DNA of 64,000 nt from Cervus elaphus (GCF_910594005.1 NC_057825.1:44485037-44549036); one strand, 5' to 3'; shown: positions 1 to 10,660, counted from the first letter of the stretch. A program made the numbers and translations. Notes: a model not told the origin generated them from the sequence alone.

Positions 1-478
1 TTCATGAATGGACCTAGAGATTGTCATACTGAGTAAAGTAAGTAATAACACAGAGAATGACAAATATCATATGGTATTGCTTATACATAGAATCTAAAAA
101 ATATTATACAAATAAACTTATTTACAAAACAGAAACAGACTCACAGACTTAGAGTATGAACTTCCGGTTACCAGGGGGGAAGGGAAGGGATATTTAGGGA
201 GTTTGAGATTGATACGTATGTGCATGCACACGTGCCTGCCTGCATGCCAAGTTGTTTCAGTCCTGTCCAGCTCTGTGCAACCCTATGGACGAGAGCCCAC
301 TAGGCTCCTCTGTCCATGGGATTCTCAAGGCAAGGATACTGGGAAGTTCTCCTATTGGAGGGCATGACATGTACACATTGCTATATTTAAAATGGATAAC
401 CAACAAGGACCTACCGTATAGCACAGGGAACTCTGCTAAATATTATGTAACATCTTAAATGGGAAAAGAATAAATAAA
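1..478 (+). repeat. L1 LINE 3' end, interrupted by a SINE fragment
   Basis: Matches the 3' end of ruminant L1, and the same motifs recur in order in the L1 copy at 41.8-43.4 kb: the segment before the UTR, the purine-rich G tract near 173-190, and the 'ggataaccaacaagg' segment near 395. The element runs off the left edge of the window and is split at about 221-368 by a BOV-A2 fragment. No coding capacity remains. Confidence 0.75.
221..368 (-). repeat. BOV-A2 SINE fragment inside the L1
   Basis: Diverged antisense BOV-A2 sequence: a 'gttgtttcag' block, then the 'cctctgtccatgggattctc' block. L1 sequence resumes directly after it, so the SINE inserted into an L1 already in place. The boundaries are approximate and I could not define a clean target duplication. 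Confidence 0.6.
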
Positions 479-1185
479 GGATTCCACATTTAAGAGAGAG
501 AGACAAATAAAGCTGGGTGGTACCTCTTAAACCAACAATTTCATTCTTAGGAATAAGTTCAACACAAATGCACCCACATGTTCACCAAAAGGCATATTTT
601 CACTAAAAACAGTCCTATTCATAATGTCTCCAATCTAGAAAACACACAGGTGCTCATCAGCTGTAGAAGGGGTAAACTTATTGTGGTATGGTCATACCAC
701 AAGGAAAAAGAATCTACACTTCACAATATGAAGGACTTTCATAAGAATAATTTTGAAGGCAAAGAGTTAGTTTTTTAAAAAGCACTAATTGCATGATTAG
801 TTTTATGTAAAGAATAAAAATAGGCAAAAATCTTCTATGCTCAAGAAGTCAGGAAAGGTCTGTAAGTAGTGGAGGGTTAGTAACTATGATGGAACAGGCA
901 GGGGGAGCTCTTTGGGTGTGGGTAAGGTTGTTTCTTAATCTGGGTTCTGGTTATCTATATTCAGTTTATGCCCTTTTCTGTATATGTATTATACCTAAAT
1001 AGTTTTTCTTAAAAAAAAAAAATCTTATTGAGAGAAAGCTGAAAAATACATAAATGTTTTAAAATTTTCAAATCACCCACAATCTGCTACCTAGAAATTA
1101 CTATCAACATTTTGATTATTTCCTTCTAGTCTTTTTCTGAAGCCACAGTGCTTGTGGATCTCCTTCCCCTCTTTACTCCCCACAT

Positions 1186-1189
<4 letters not shown>
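479..1189. other. No gene; probable old L1-like remnant
   Basis: AT-rich DNA. The stretch 540-770 has wording reminiscent of an old L1 3' region (phrases on the lines of 'cattcataatgtctcc'), but divergence is too high for a firm call. No coding exon seen. Confidence 0.35.

Positions 1190-1224
<35 letters not shown>
1190..1224. repeat. (CA)n microsatellite
   Basis: Uninterrupted CA dinucleotide run of about 17 units, likely polymorphic. Confidence 0.95.
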
Positions 1225-1225
<1 letters not shown>

Positions 1226-1376
1226 TTTATTAAATTAGATTCACTCCCACTTAGTTCTACATCTAATTTTTTAATTTTTACTGAAAGTTAATCCGATAAT
1301 CAAACATTCGTTGCAAGCATGTTTTCAAACTGTTGCAATGTAGTGCATCAAATATAAATATATATATGGTGTGTAA

Positions 1377-1570
1377 GGGCTTCTCTGGTGGCTCAGCTGA
1401 TAAAGAATCTGTCTGCAATGTGGGAGACCTGGGTTCGATCCCTGGGTTGGGAAGATCCCCTGGAGAAGGGAAAGGTTACCCACTCCAGTATTCTGGCCTA
1501 GAGAATTCCATGGACTGTATAGTCCATGGGGTCACAAAGAGTCAGACACGACTGAGCGACTTTCACTTTC
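1377..1570 (+). repeat. Bov-tA SINE with target duplication
   Basis: Full Bov-tA: tRNA-Glu-like head with 'gggcttctctggtggctcag', B box 'gggttcgatccc', and the BovB-derived tail ending 'cacgactgagcgac'. It is bounded by a perfect 10-bp direct repeat 'atggtgtgta' (1366-1375 and 1571-1580), which marks a genuine insertion. Confidence 0.93.
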
Positions 1571-1575
1571 ATGGT

Positions 1576-1735
1576 GTGTATATATAAAATATTCCTAATA
1601 TATAATATATTCCTAGAAGACAGTATGTGTGAATATATAAGTGCGTATATATATGGCATGTGTATATATAAAATATCCCTACTACATAACAACATATACT
1701 CCTAGAAAAGAGTATGTGTATATACACATACATAT
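1576..1735. repeat. Two-copy AT-rich tandem duplication, about 84-bp period
   Basis: Two imperfect units start 'gtgtatatataaaatat' at 1576 and 1660 and share the later block 'cctagaa..ag..agtatgtgt'. The period is about 84 bp with scattered substitutions and small indels. It abuts the 3' target duplication of the neighbouring Bov-tA. Confidence 0.75.
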
Positions 1736-2035
1736 AAGCTACTGGGTCATGAATATTCTCTAAGCTCTGCATTCATTCTGTATTTCCTTCCAAAAAGGTT
1801 GCATTGACAAGGTGTTAGAGCTCCTATATCAAGATCCAACCCCAGGTTGCTTATTATTATTCGTTGTTAAAAGGGTGGAACTTAAAACAAGACTAAGGAA
1901 TCTGCGATTTGCACCCATCTGACGCGCTCCCCAGGAATGTGTCCCCCTCATTCCTTTCAGTTCGAGGGGTCCCTGCGCCTCGGCCCGCAGTGCATCCGCG
2001 CCTGCGCCGGAGCCCGCAGCGCCACCCGCCGCTCG

Positions 2036-2049
2036 GTTGCCGTGGGAAC
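2036..2049 (+). promoter_or_regulatory. TMEM17: RFX X-box in the TMEM17 promoter
   Basis: The 14 bases GTTGCCGTGGGAAC match the palindromic X-box GTTGCCATGGCAAC at 12 positions, and fit the GTNRCC-N(0-3)-RGYAAC pattern with one mismatch in the second half-site. It lies 55 bp upstream of the ATG inside the CpG island. RFX factors drive many ciliary genes through promoter-proximal X-boxes, and TMEM17 is a ciliary gene, so the site fits the gene's role. Occupancy is inferred, not shown. Confidence 0.75.
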
Positions 2050-2103
2050 AGCTGAGCACTGCGGCGCCGGAGACCTAGCAGTGAGCGGTACCGAGGCCCC
2101 GGC

Positions 2104-2203
2104 ATGGAGCTGCCGGATCCGGTCCGCCAGCGGCTGGGAAACTTCAGCCGGACCGTGTTCAGCGACTCCAACCGGACCGGGCCGGAGTATAACGAGGGTC
2201 CGG
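2104..2203 (+). CDS. TMEM17: TMEM17 coding exon 1
   Basis: Encodes residues 1-33 (MELPDPVRQRLGNFSR... to ...NEGP) plus the first base of codon 34. The donor is CCGG|GTGAGT at 2204. The segment is hydrophilic and predicted cytosolic. Reading on past 2203 gives an open frame, but that is intron. Confidence 0.96.
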
Positions 2204-5200
2204 GTGAGTGGCCGAGGCCCAGAGGAGGGTGTGTGGCCCGCGGAGGACCTGGCGCGGGGTTTGGAATGGCCAAATTTTGCCCAGACCTAAGATGGCGATT
2301 TGGCCTTCAGCTGGTTCTCCGCAGTGCGGGAAACGCCCTGGAGGAGGGGCCGGGCCACTGGCTGGGACCAGGACCAGATACACGGACTCTGATACCGAGC
2401 TGGTCCCGGGCTGATCATGCTGCGACCTAACCGGCCAGTTGCAAGAGGGGCGGCTGAGGTGGCGCTGGCATTCCTCAAAAAATAAATAATATAAAGCCAC
2501 CTTCGCAACCCGCGTCCGGTGCCTTGCGTCCGAGAAGGCTGAGAAGGCCGACTTCTTTGCTTTTCCTCTGCGGCCTCCGCCCTGGCTTTTCTGCCCTGAA
2601 TGGAGTGAAAAGAGCCCACGCAATCTCCCCTTCCACTGCCCCGCCCCCCACCCCGCCGCGCCCCGGTAAAAAATATCTTTTCCTTTTCTTCTTTCCTAGC
2701 AGAACAGGTACTTGCTACATGTCCATTTTCTGGCAGAAGACATAGAAGGTTTTTTTTTAATGAGTTATTTTAAACGTTCTCCAATCCGGAATGGCAGCTG
2801 CCACACTAGCATCGCCTTTAACAAAACTCGCCGTCTCCCCACTTTCTCCTTCCCTGGCCTGTATATATATAACTCTTGACCCAAATCAAGTAACAAAATA
2901 CCACAATGCCGCATTTGATGTGAGAAGTGACAACGCAGTTTTCTGCAAAACAGTTTAACCCTCTTAAAATAATGATGATAGACAACATACTGTCAACCAC
3001 ACCCACGCATCTTTTGTCACTGAACTCTGCTGGGAAATAGGAATCTTTTCCTCTTGCTTGGTTCAGGGATTTTTCAAAGGGAACAGAGAAAAGTCATTTC
3101 CCACTGTTTCAATTTTTCACCCTAACCACTTGCCTGTCCTTCCAGTTTAGGGCTGGTTACGATTTAGGATGTACAGAGAAAAACATAATGTGAAAAATTA
3201 GGTTATTACGTTTCTGATTCTAAAGCCAGGGATTAACAGGCACTAAAATCTGATGATGTAAAGTATCAGGGGTTTTCTGTAAAGGGCCGGATAGTAAATA
3301 CTTAATACCGTGCGGGCCATAGGTCTCTCTGGCAGTTACAGATAATGATAACGGAATAGACATGGCAGTGTTCCAATAAAACTTTATTTATGGACACTAA
3401 AGTTGAAATTGCATGATTTTCGGTGTAACAAACTACTACTGATACTTCCCCCAACCATTTAAAAATCTGAAAAAGCCATTTTTAGCTCACTTGCTCTACA
3501 AAAACAGTTAGTTGGCTGGTAGTTTGCCTACTCCTGATTTATATTACATAGTGTTTTAATTTGAATTCCATTTGCAGAACTCAGCTTGTATTTTGCAAAA
3601 TTTAATAACTTCATGTCTTGAGCTTTCAAGGTTCATTTACATATTAACTTGATTTTCAGCTGAATGATTTAAGTTTGATCTGCTGAAATATAGACATAGC
3701 ATAACTCTTGAGATGCTTGTGTACAGAATTCTTAACATAAAAGCTTATTTGCAAAATTTTACTACGGTGCTTGCTTTGAAGTTATTAAAATTTTCAGTTT
3801 GACTAATTTGTTATTTTTCCACCTTTTCTTCTTTGTGGATCTAAAGTACATTTGATTATTTGTACTGTAATTACAAGGGTATATTATGACCATGTTCACA
3901 GCTGACCTAGAGTTTTATTGTTGTCATGAAAAAAATCCTAGGGGAGTGAGTTACCTTCAGATTTTAAGAATGCATTCCTTTATCAGTGGTAATTTAATAA
4001 ATAGGTACAAGCAAAAGTATATCATCATAATCAGGGATATTCTTGGAACTAAAGGAAAAACCTTGCTGTGAGAGACCATAATAATTTTATATTTTAAAAT
4101 TGTTAAATGATAGATATACTCAGCTGTGGAGAAAAAGAAATAATCTGTGTATAAGAAATTTATCTCAGAGCCTTTGTAAATTCTTTCATTTCAAGCAGTG
4201 GATTTCAAAATACTTATCTACTCTTAAATTGTTAGAATTTAGTCATATTTAAGATATATTTGTAGGGGTCAGTTTTAAAAATCAAATTCTTCATTTACAA
4301 CCTTTCTCTGTTACATGAAAACAAAAGGTACTATGTAATCAGCCTTCTGTTCAGTTCAGTTCAGTTGCTCAGTCGTGTCCGACTCTTTGCGACCACATGG
4401 ACTGCAGTATGGCAGGCTTCCTTGTTCATCACCAACTCCCAGAGCCTCCTCAAACTCACGTCTATTAAGTAGGTGATGCCATCCAACCATCTCATCCTCT
4501 ATCATCCCCTTCTCCTCATGCCTTCAATCTTTCCCAGCATCAGGGTCTTTTCCAATAAGTCAGCTCTTCGCATCAGGTGGCCAAAGTATTAGAGTTTCAG
4601 CTTCAGCATCAGTTCTTCCAATGAATATTCAGGACTGATTTCCTTTAGAATGGACTAGTTTGGATTCCTTGCAGTCCAGGGGACTCTCAAGAGTCCTCTC
4701 CAACACCACAGTTCAAAAGCATCAATTCTTCGGCGCTCAGCTTTGTTTATAGTCCAACTCTCACATCTACACATGACTACTGGAAAAACCATAGCTTTGA
4801 CTAGACAGACCTTTGTTGGCAAAGCAATGACTCTGCTTTTTAATATGCTATCTAGGTTGGTCATAGCTTTTCTTCCAAGGAGCAAGCATCTTTTAATTTC
4901 ATGGCTGCAGTCACCATCTGCAGTGATTTTGGAGCCCAAAAAGGTAAAGTTTGTCACTGTTTCCGTTGTTTACCCATCTATTTGCCATGAAGTGATGGGA
5001 CTGGATACCGTGATCTTAGTTTTCTGAATGTTGAGTTTTAAGCCAAATTTTCACTCTTCTCTTTTCACTTTCATCAGGAGGCTCTAGTTTCTCTTCTCTT
5101 TCTGCCTTTAGGGTGGTGTCATCTGCATATCTGAGGTTACTGATATTTCTCCCAGCAATCTTGATTCCAGCTTGTGCTTCATCCAGCCCAGCATTTCGCA

Positions 5201-8200
5201 TGATGTACTCTGCACAGAAGTTAAATAAGCAGAGTGACAATACACAGCCTTGACGTACTCCTTTCCTGATTTGGAGCCTGTCTGTTGTTTCATGTCCAGT
5301 TCTAACTGTTGCTTCTTGACCTGCATACAGATTTCTCAGGAGGCAGTTCAGCCTAAGATAAATGAAATTCCTGTGTCACAAAGGGCTACACTGGCAATGT
5401 CCTTATAAGAATATGTTTTCATTAATTCACTCTGCTTATTCATATTTGGTATTTACCATTTGTAAAGCAACATGCGAGGTTCTGTGAGGGTCTTAAATTT
5501 GGGTAGAATGTGGCCTGTGCTTACAGTCAGCCTGTGTATAAATAAAAGAGAAGGAAAGGGACTGATATTTATCAAGTGCCTACTCAGTGCCAGGCATAGT
5601 GCTCGGGTGAAGTAATTTATATTACCTTTAATTCTCAAGCAATCTGTGAGGTAATTTTAATGTTACCATTTTACAGATGAAGAAATTAAGGCTCAAAGAG
5701 GTTAAATAATTTATCCTAAGTCTGGTATCCAGAGTTCTGAGGGAGTTTGGGGAGCTTTGGGTTTACTTGGACTCCGAAAGTTGTGATCAGACTATGTCTC
5801 AAGTGAAGGGAGTGTGGTTCTTTGCTAACACTTCTTACACACAGGTTAGCGTCATAAGTACCTAGAGGGGAAGGAGATTTCCGCTGGAGTGGGGAATGTG
5901 ATCAAGAAAGGACTTACGGAAAAAGTGGCTTTGAATTGGGTGTGAATGAACAGGTGGTATTAGGGTATGCTGAAAGAGATGTGTGTCTAATTATAATTTG
6001 GGGGAGGGGTTGGTTTTGCATGATTAGTTTATACCTGAGAGATTCAGTTCAGTTCAGTCGCTCAGTTGTGTGTGACTCTTTGCGACCCCATGGACCGCAG
6101 CATGCCAGGCTTCCCTGTCTATCACCAGATTCCAGAGCTTGCTCAAATTAGGTCCATCCAGTTGGTGATGCCATCCAACCATCTCATCCTCTGTCGTCCC
6201 CTTCTCCTCCCACCTTCAATCTTTCCCAGCATCAGGGTCTTTTCCAATGAGTCAGTTCTTTGCATCAGGTGGCCAAAGTATTGGCACTTCAGCTTCAGCA
6301 TTAGTCCTTCCAATGAATATTCAGGACTGATTTCCTTTAGGGTGGACTGGTTTGATCTCCTTGCTGTCCAAGGAACTCTCACGGGTCTTCTCCAACACCA
6401 CAGTTCAAAGGCATCAGATCTTCGGCACTCAGCTTTCCTTATGGTCCAACTTTCACATCCATACATGACTACTGGAACAACCATAGCTTTGACTATACGG
6501 ACCTTTGTTGGCAAAATAACATCTCTGCTTTTTAATATGCTGTCTAGGTTGGTCATAGCTTTTCTTCCAAGGAGCAAGTATCTTTTAATTTCATGGCTGC
6601 AGTCATGTTATGTATTTCATGTGTTCATTTCATAGGCTCTTTACAGGTGGCTCAGTGGTAAAAGAATCCACCTGCCAATGCAGGAAACTCAGGTTCGATC
6701 CCTGGATTGGGATGATCCCCTGGAGAAGGAAATGGCAACCCACTCCAGTGTTCTTGTCTGGGAAATCCCATGGACAGAGCCTGGTGGGCTACAGCCCATG
6801 GTGTCGGAAAGAGTCAGACACAACTGAGCACAAGCACCACTTACATAGAACTCTTAACAAAGGGGGTAATGATTATTATAGTTATCTGTTCAATAGTATT
6901 CGTGTTGACGTTCTACATTTATACCAGTACTATGCAAAAAAACTCATCAGACAGTAACCAAAGGTGGTAAAGTAATAGAAAAATATGAAACATGCCCCAA
7001 AGTAGCAAATATAGGAACAGAATATTAGTAGTATTATGGCTATTTTCTTTCACTGTCAATGATTATTGTTATTGTGTCCGACTCTTTTGTGACCCCATGG
7101 GCCGTACGTAGTCCACCAGGGCTCTCTGTCCATGGGACTTCCCAGGCAAGAACACTGGAGTGTGTTGCCATTTTCTTCTCCAGGGGTCAATGATTATAAA
7201 TAGGCTTACAATTTGGAGTTTTGTTGAGCTGAAACTATAGCTAGTAATTCTAAGGAACTAAAGGATGTACAGGGCATAGAGCAGGAATAAGAGTTTGTTC
7301 CTTTTCTGTTTTCTTCTGTAGATAATGAAATGGTTTCCAGTTTGGCACTGCAGATGTCACTTTATTTTAACACTTACTTTTTCCCACTTTGGTGGGTGAG
7401 CAGCATTATGATGCTTCAGATGAAGGTAAATGTGTGCTTTACTACTTCTCCCTGGCATTGTTACCTTGTCAGTAAAATTAAAAGTTCTTCATATGTTTTT
7501 TAAATCTCAGGTCAGTCTTACTATATGGGAGATTTTTGTTTATTTTTGTTTTTTCAGTATTCCATCTTGCCCGATTACTACAAGTTCATTGTGGTCACCA
7601 TTATCATCCTAATAACTTTAATTGAAGCTATCAGGTTGTATCTGGGCTACATGGGGAACCTGCAGGAGAAGGTAGGCTCTTCTTTCCTCTCAGTGCTACA
7701 CATAAATGCAGTTAAGACTTTGCCAACAAGAAAAGGCAGTGAGATGTGGAAGGAGCAAAGGCTTGTAGGTAAGGCCTAGCTCCAGCTTCACCGCGGCTGT
7801 CACTGTGGTCTTTTTGCTTACTCTCTTGAACCTTGGTTCCTTCACATATAAAATTGGGGGAATATTCACTTCACAGATTTGTTAGGATTATATTAAACAA
7901 TTTATATAAAGCACCTGAACATAGTAAACTCTTAATTAGTGATCATTTTCCCTCTTCCCAGTAGTCTTGAAAATACTTGGTCATTAAACATGATGATTTG
8001 GATTCTGAATAAGAAAATTGGGGAAAATGGCACACTCATCTTCTATGCAAGGCACATGTTTTCTGAGTCATCATGCTGCCTAAGCATTTACAGTTACCAG
8101 AACTGAGTGATAATGCCTAAAGATTTCAAATGTTCTTCCAGGCCCTTCATAATTAAGCCCCACCCAGCCTACCACACTGTATTTTGTGCTTTTTCCTAAC

Positions 8201-8883
8201 ACAAGCGTCCATTCCAGGCTGATGTGTTGTTTCCCAGTCATATTCTTTCCACATTTTTGCTTACTTAAGTTCTTGCCTCTTCCTCATTTTATCTAACTTG
8301 AAAAGCCTGCCTCCTTGAATTATTTCTTTTACGTACCCTGTTTACTCTGTTAGAGCATTTAGTCTGTTACTCTAAGTGGTACGTACGTTTCATTATTCAC
8401 TCAAGTGTAGGAATGTAGGACTGTCACATAGGTTAGTTTTCTCTTTCAGTCTAGATTGTAAGTTCTCTGAGGACAAGGACCACACTATACTTCTTTTGAA
8501 TTACAGAGCTCAAAATGTAGGTTCACAGTAGTATCACTTGCTTATCGATACAAACAGAAGATGGTACTTCACTGGTCTGATATTTGTGGTGTGTATCATT
8601 GCAGGTTCCTGAGTTGGCTGGCTTCTGGCTTTTGAGCCTTCTGTTGCAGTTGCCTTTAATTCTTTTCTTGCTCTTCAATGAGGGCCTAACAAATCTGCCC
8701 TTGGAGAAAGCAGTACATATCATCTTCACTATATTCCTTACTTTCCAAGTTGTTTCAGCATTTCTTACCTTGAGGAAAATGGTAAATCAGCTGGCAACTC
8801 GTTTCCACCTCCAAGACTTTGACCGGCTGTCTGCAAGCCGAGGAGACATGCGAAGAGTGAGGTCCTGTGTAGAAGAGATTTGA
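2104..8883 (+). CDS. TMEM17: TMEM17, transmembrane protein 17 (four coding exons)
   Basis: Joining 2104-2203, 7322-7425, 7558-7671 and 8605-8883 gives one open frame of 198 codons plus TGA, the length I know for mammalian TMEM17, and the protein closely matches that family. All introns are GT-AG. Four hydrophobic segments are visible at about residues 45-66, 77-98, 111-130 and 142-162, with a short polar N-terminus and a charged C-terminal tail ending SCVEEI. No signal peptide is seen. Family knowledge: TMEM17 sits in the ciliary transition zone with the MKS/B9 module (TMEM231, B9D1, TCTN proteins) and helps gate membrane-protein entry into the cilium. The start is fixed by homology and lies in a CpG island with an X-box. 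No frameshift or premature stop is present, so the locus looks functional. Confidence 0.97.
2561..3266. other. TMEM17 intron 1, unique part
   Basis: A short pyrimidine/C-rich stretch (2625-2700) leads into AT-rich DNA. No repeat family or second exon is recognised. Confidence 0.4.
3267..3536. repeat. hAT-type DNA transposon fossil
   Basis: Starts 'caggggttttctgtaaaggg' and ends '...gcctactcctg', giving related inverted ends (CAGGGG / complement of CTCCTG). The inner phrases 'gggccggatagtaaat' and 'ccaataaaactttattta' are typical of a mammal-wide non-autonomous hAT family. The exact subfamily is not certain. Confidence 0.75.
3537..4348. other. TMEM17 intron 1, AT-rich unique DNA
   Basis: No recognisable repeat, RNA gene or exon. 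A 61-codon open frame at 3886-4071 has no features of a real protein. Confidence 0.4.
4349..5346 (-). repeat. BovB (RTE) LINE, 5'-truncated, antisense in TMEM17 intron 1
   Basis: Begins with the complement of the BovB 3' end (repeated 'ttcagttcag' then 'cgtgtccgactctttgcgac') and runs about 1 kb into the reverse transcriptase. On the minus strand the YADD catalytic motif is still readable near 5120 (LRYADDTTLKAE), followed 3' by the conserved tail region. The frame is broken by stops and shifts, so it is inactive. Confidence 0.93.
5560..5735 (-). repeat. MIR SINE, antisense
   Basis: Contains the complement of the MIR core and tail: 'agtgccaggcatagtgct', then 'ccattttacagatgaagaaa' and 'ggctcaaagaggttaaat'. 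It is highly diverged, as expected for an ancient mammalian repeat. Confidence 0.85.
5736..6042. other. TMEM17 intron 1, unique DNA
   Basis: No repeat or exon recognised between the MIR and the second BovB copy. Confidence 0.35.
6043..6605 (-). repeat. BovB LINE 3' fragment, antisense
   Basis: Second antisense BovB 3' end in intron 1, starting 'ttcagttcagttcagtcgct' and ending at 'tttcatggctgcagtca'. The 189-codon open frame on the + strand here (from 6066) is the complement of the BovB frame, not a gene; the element's own frame is the minus-strand one (GCESWTIRKAE, AFELWCW). Confidence 0.93.
6635..6840 (+). repeat. Bov-tA SINE
   Basis: Complete but diverged Bov-tA: 'ctttacaggtggctcagtgg', B box 'ggttcgatccc', tail 'gagtcagacacaactgagca'. 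It sits 29 bp past the BovB fragment, in the opposite orientation. Confidence 0.9.
7067..7185 (-). repeat. Bov-A monomer with perfect target duplication
   Basis: About 119 bp of BovB-tail-derived SINE ('tgtccgactctt' ... 'ctggagtgtgttgcc') without the tRNA head. It is bracketed by a perfect 12-bp direct repeat 'gtcaatgattat' (7055-7066 and 7186-7197). It lies in TMEM17 intron 1, about 125 bp before exon 2. Confidence 0.9.
7322..7425 (+). CDS. TMEM17: TMEM17 coding exon 2
   Basis: Acceptor 'ttcttctgtag' ends at 7321. The exon completes codon 34 (Asp) and encodes residues 34-68, including the first membrane segment with a Trp-Trp pair (residues 57-58). The donor is AAG|GTAAAT at 7426. It is too short, and its frame too interrupted at the ends, to stand out as a long open frame. 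Confidence 0.96.
7558..7671 (+). CDS. TMEM17: TMEM17 coding exon 3
   Basis: Acceptor 'gttttttcag' ends at 7557 and donor AAG|GTAGGC starts at 7672. It encodes residues 69-106 (YSILPDYYKF... to ...NLQEK) in phase 0, covering the second membrane segment. Intron 2 before it is only 132 bp. Confidence 0.97.
7795..7945 (+). repeat. MIR SINE in TMEM17 intron 3
   Basis: Recognisable MIR segments: 'cttgaaccttggttccttcacat', 'aaattgggggaatatt', and a tail near 'cacctgaacatagtaaactc'. Ancient and diverged. Confidence 0.75.
8140..8530 (+). repeat. Probable L2 LINE 3' fragment in intron 3
   Basis: The end contains 'agattgtaagttctctgagg' followed by 'acaaggaccacac', the usual wording of an L2 3' end, preceded by pyrimidine-rich text typical of L2. 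It runs up to about 75 bp before exon 4. Boundaries are approximate. Confidence 0.55.
8605..8883 (+). CDS. TMEM17: TMEM17 coding exon 4 (terminal)
   Basis: Acceptor 'atcattgcag' ends at 8604. The exon encodes residues 107-198 and the TGA stop at 8881-8883: the third and fourth membrane segments, then a basic and acidic tail (FHLQDFDRLSASRGDMRR...). It is the largest coding exon. Confidence 0.97.
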   Translation, partial: VPELAGFWLLSLLLQLPLILFLLFNEGLTNLPLEKAVHIIFTIFLTFQVVSAFLTLRKMVNQLATRFHLQDFDRLSASRGDMRRVRSCVEEI

Positions 8884-10660
8884 CCCAGTGCTGCTGAATA
8901 AGCATCTGGAAGATCATTCTAGAAGACTGCAGGATAACACCAGAGGGCTAACACACAAAAAAGGATAAAGCAAGTGTTTTGAACTGTATACTCTCTGGCT
9001 CTGAAATTCCAAGGTTGGACACAATGATAAGACTGTCTGTACATCGCATGAAAGCAGTAAATCAACCCTAAAGCCTCCATGTTATCTACCTGATGTCAAA
9101 TATCTTAATTTTTTGTTGTTGTCAACTTTTTCAGGTGTGTAGAGATCTGTATTGGTGGCATTACATCTTTACTGTAATATCTCCAGTTAGTACCTGTAAC
9201 TAGAAATGTGTATATTTCTTTTAATATTGTTGGCCTATCCATGTCTTGGCAGTACGCATGCAGTATGTGGAGATGCTGGTCAGTACTGTGATGTATTAGA
9301 CTACATTTGTAAACTGAGACACCAAATTTTCATGTCTGCTACGGTCTTAGCAATTATACTGAGGTTAAGAAGAAAGCAGGTGGATTGTGATGATATTTAG
9401 GAAATGTTTTTATGCTAAAATTGTTATTTTCATACAACCATGTTCAGTATTTATGGTGGTGGTGTGCAAAATGTCTTCACAATAAGTTATAAAATCTTCA
9501 TGTTAAAGTATCTTTAGAAATCATTCTTGTCTTTCACAGTTCTTTTGGGCTGTGGGTTTATTTTTATTATAAAGTTGCAAGAGAAAAGTACATGTATTTG
9601 AGAGCCATTTGCCACTCTCCTGGGTACATTAACCCTTATGATCTTAGGTATTAAGTCATTATTCACTGAAGAACTGCTCATATCCAGTAAATTCACATGA
9701 AGATTGACCTGAGAATCAGGGTGCCTGTTAACATATAGAGTTTGGATGGCCCAAGGGACTCATGATCATAAATGAGCATATTCCCTTGCTAATAGGAGAA
9801 ACCTATTGAAGGAAATTCTGTTAAGAACAAAGCTTGCTTGGGTATATCTGAACCATTATTTTTAAGTGACAATTGGGTTGTCTTAAGGGACACAATATTT
9901 TCTTTCCTATAGGAAAATGTGCCTCTGTAAGTATTGTATTTTACTGAGAGAGAGTTGTAGCTACATTAAAAATAATTTTTTCTATCCTTCCTGTTTTGTG
10001 ATTCATGCTTATCTTAGGATTTCCATGTTATGCCTTATTCATTTTTATATTGCTTAATTTTGAAAATGTTTTCACTTCCCACTCTTAATCACACCTTACC
10101 AAGTCTGTTTATGCTCTTTTTATTACTTCTGCTTTTTATTATTATATATAATGTTCAGTCAAAGTTTTCTTCCCCCATGCACTGACTAATTAACCTTTGC
10201 CCTATACCAAAGCTGTCACTAGGTATATTCCAATACTTTGAAATTCAAAATAGAATTCTGTTTGGATAGTTTATTAAAATGTATTTGTTTACATTTGTTT
10301 CCAGATAGGTGAGTTTATAAGAACACTAAATCTACATAACAGATAAATTAAGGTGATGATCAAGAAAGACTTTTCTATTTAACAAGTTTTCCAGAGTTTT
10401 ATTTTAAATAGCAGAGCCTCTTGATACATTTAAACTTTAAGGTAAATCACTAAAAGTGTAAAGAATAATAATAAAAAAAATTTAATGACTAAATGGGGGG
10501 AAAATATATTTGTTAAAATTTTTAAATTTTTGTTGTAATAACTATTGCTTAAAATGTAGATATAATGAGGGTAAAAAAAAAGAAACTAAGAAAATCAATT
10601 GAGAACATGACCAAGTCATTGGTTTTTCATGAAACAATAAAACCATGATTTTGTGTTAGT
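8884..10660 (+). other. TMEM17: Probable TMEM17 3' UTR
   Basis: About 1.8 kb after the stop codon with no recognised repeat, unlike almost all other DNA in the window, as expected for a transcribed 3' UTR under some constraint. Canonical poly(A) signals AATAAA occur at 10470-10475 and 10636-10641. The second is followed by a T/G-rich stretch (10652-10690) that could be the downstream element. The exact 3' end is inferred. Confidence 0.55.
10636..10641 (+). terminator. TMEM17: Candidate poly(A) signal for TMEM17
   Basis: AATAAA followed by T/G-rich sequence. An alternative AATAAA lies at 10470-10475, next to an A-rich run. Choice between them is not possible from sequence alone. Confidence 0.4.

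Larger units (their letters stand above)
1915..2560. promoter_or_regulatory. TMEM17: CpG island spanning the TMEM17 promoter and exon 1
   Basis: GC-rich, CpG-dense DNA starts abruptly after AT-rich flank and covers the 5' UTR, exon 1 and the start of intron 1. No TATA box is evident just upstream of the ATG. This is the usual layout of a broadly expressed CpG-island promoter, so the transcription start probably lies within about 1950-2090. Confidence 0.8.

Noticed and set aside
1377..1450. tRNA-Glu-like A and B boxes as a functional tRNA gene
   Set aside because: They belong to the tRNA-derived head of Bov-tA SINEs; no copy folds into a complete tRNA with an acceptor stem.
1893..2290. Open frames of 117-126 codons on both strands over the TMEM17 promoter
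   Set aside because: They are shadows of the CpG island; the real product starts at 2104 and splices at 2203.
6066..6635. A 189-codon open frame on the + strand inside TMEM17 intron 1
   Set aside because: It is the complementary strand of a BovB 3' fragment; similar antisense frames appear at 38504-39088 and 42315-42530.
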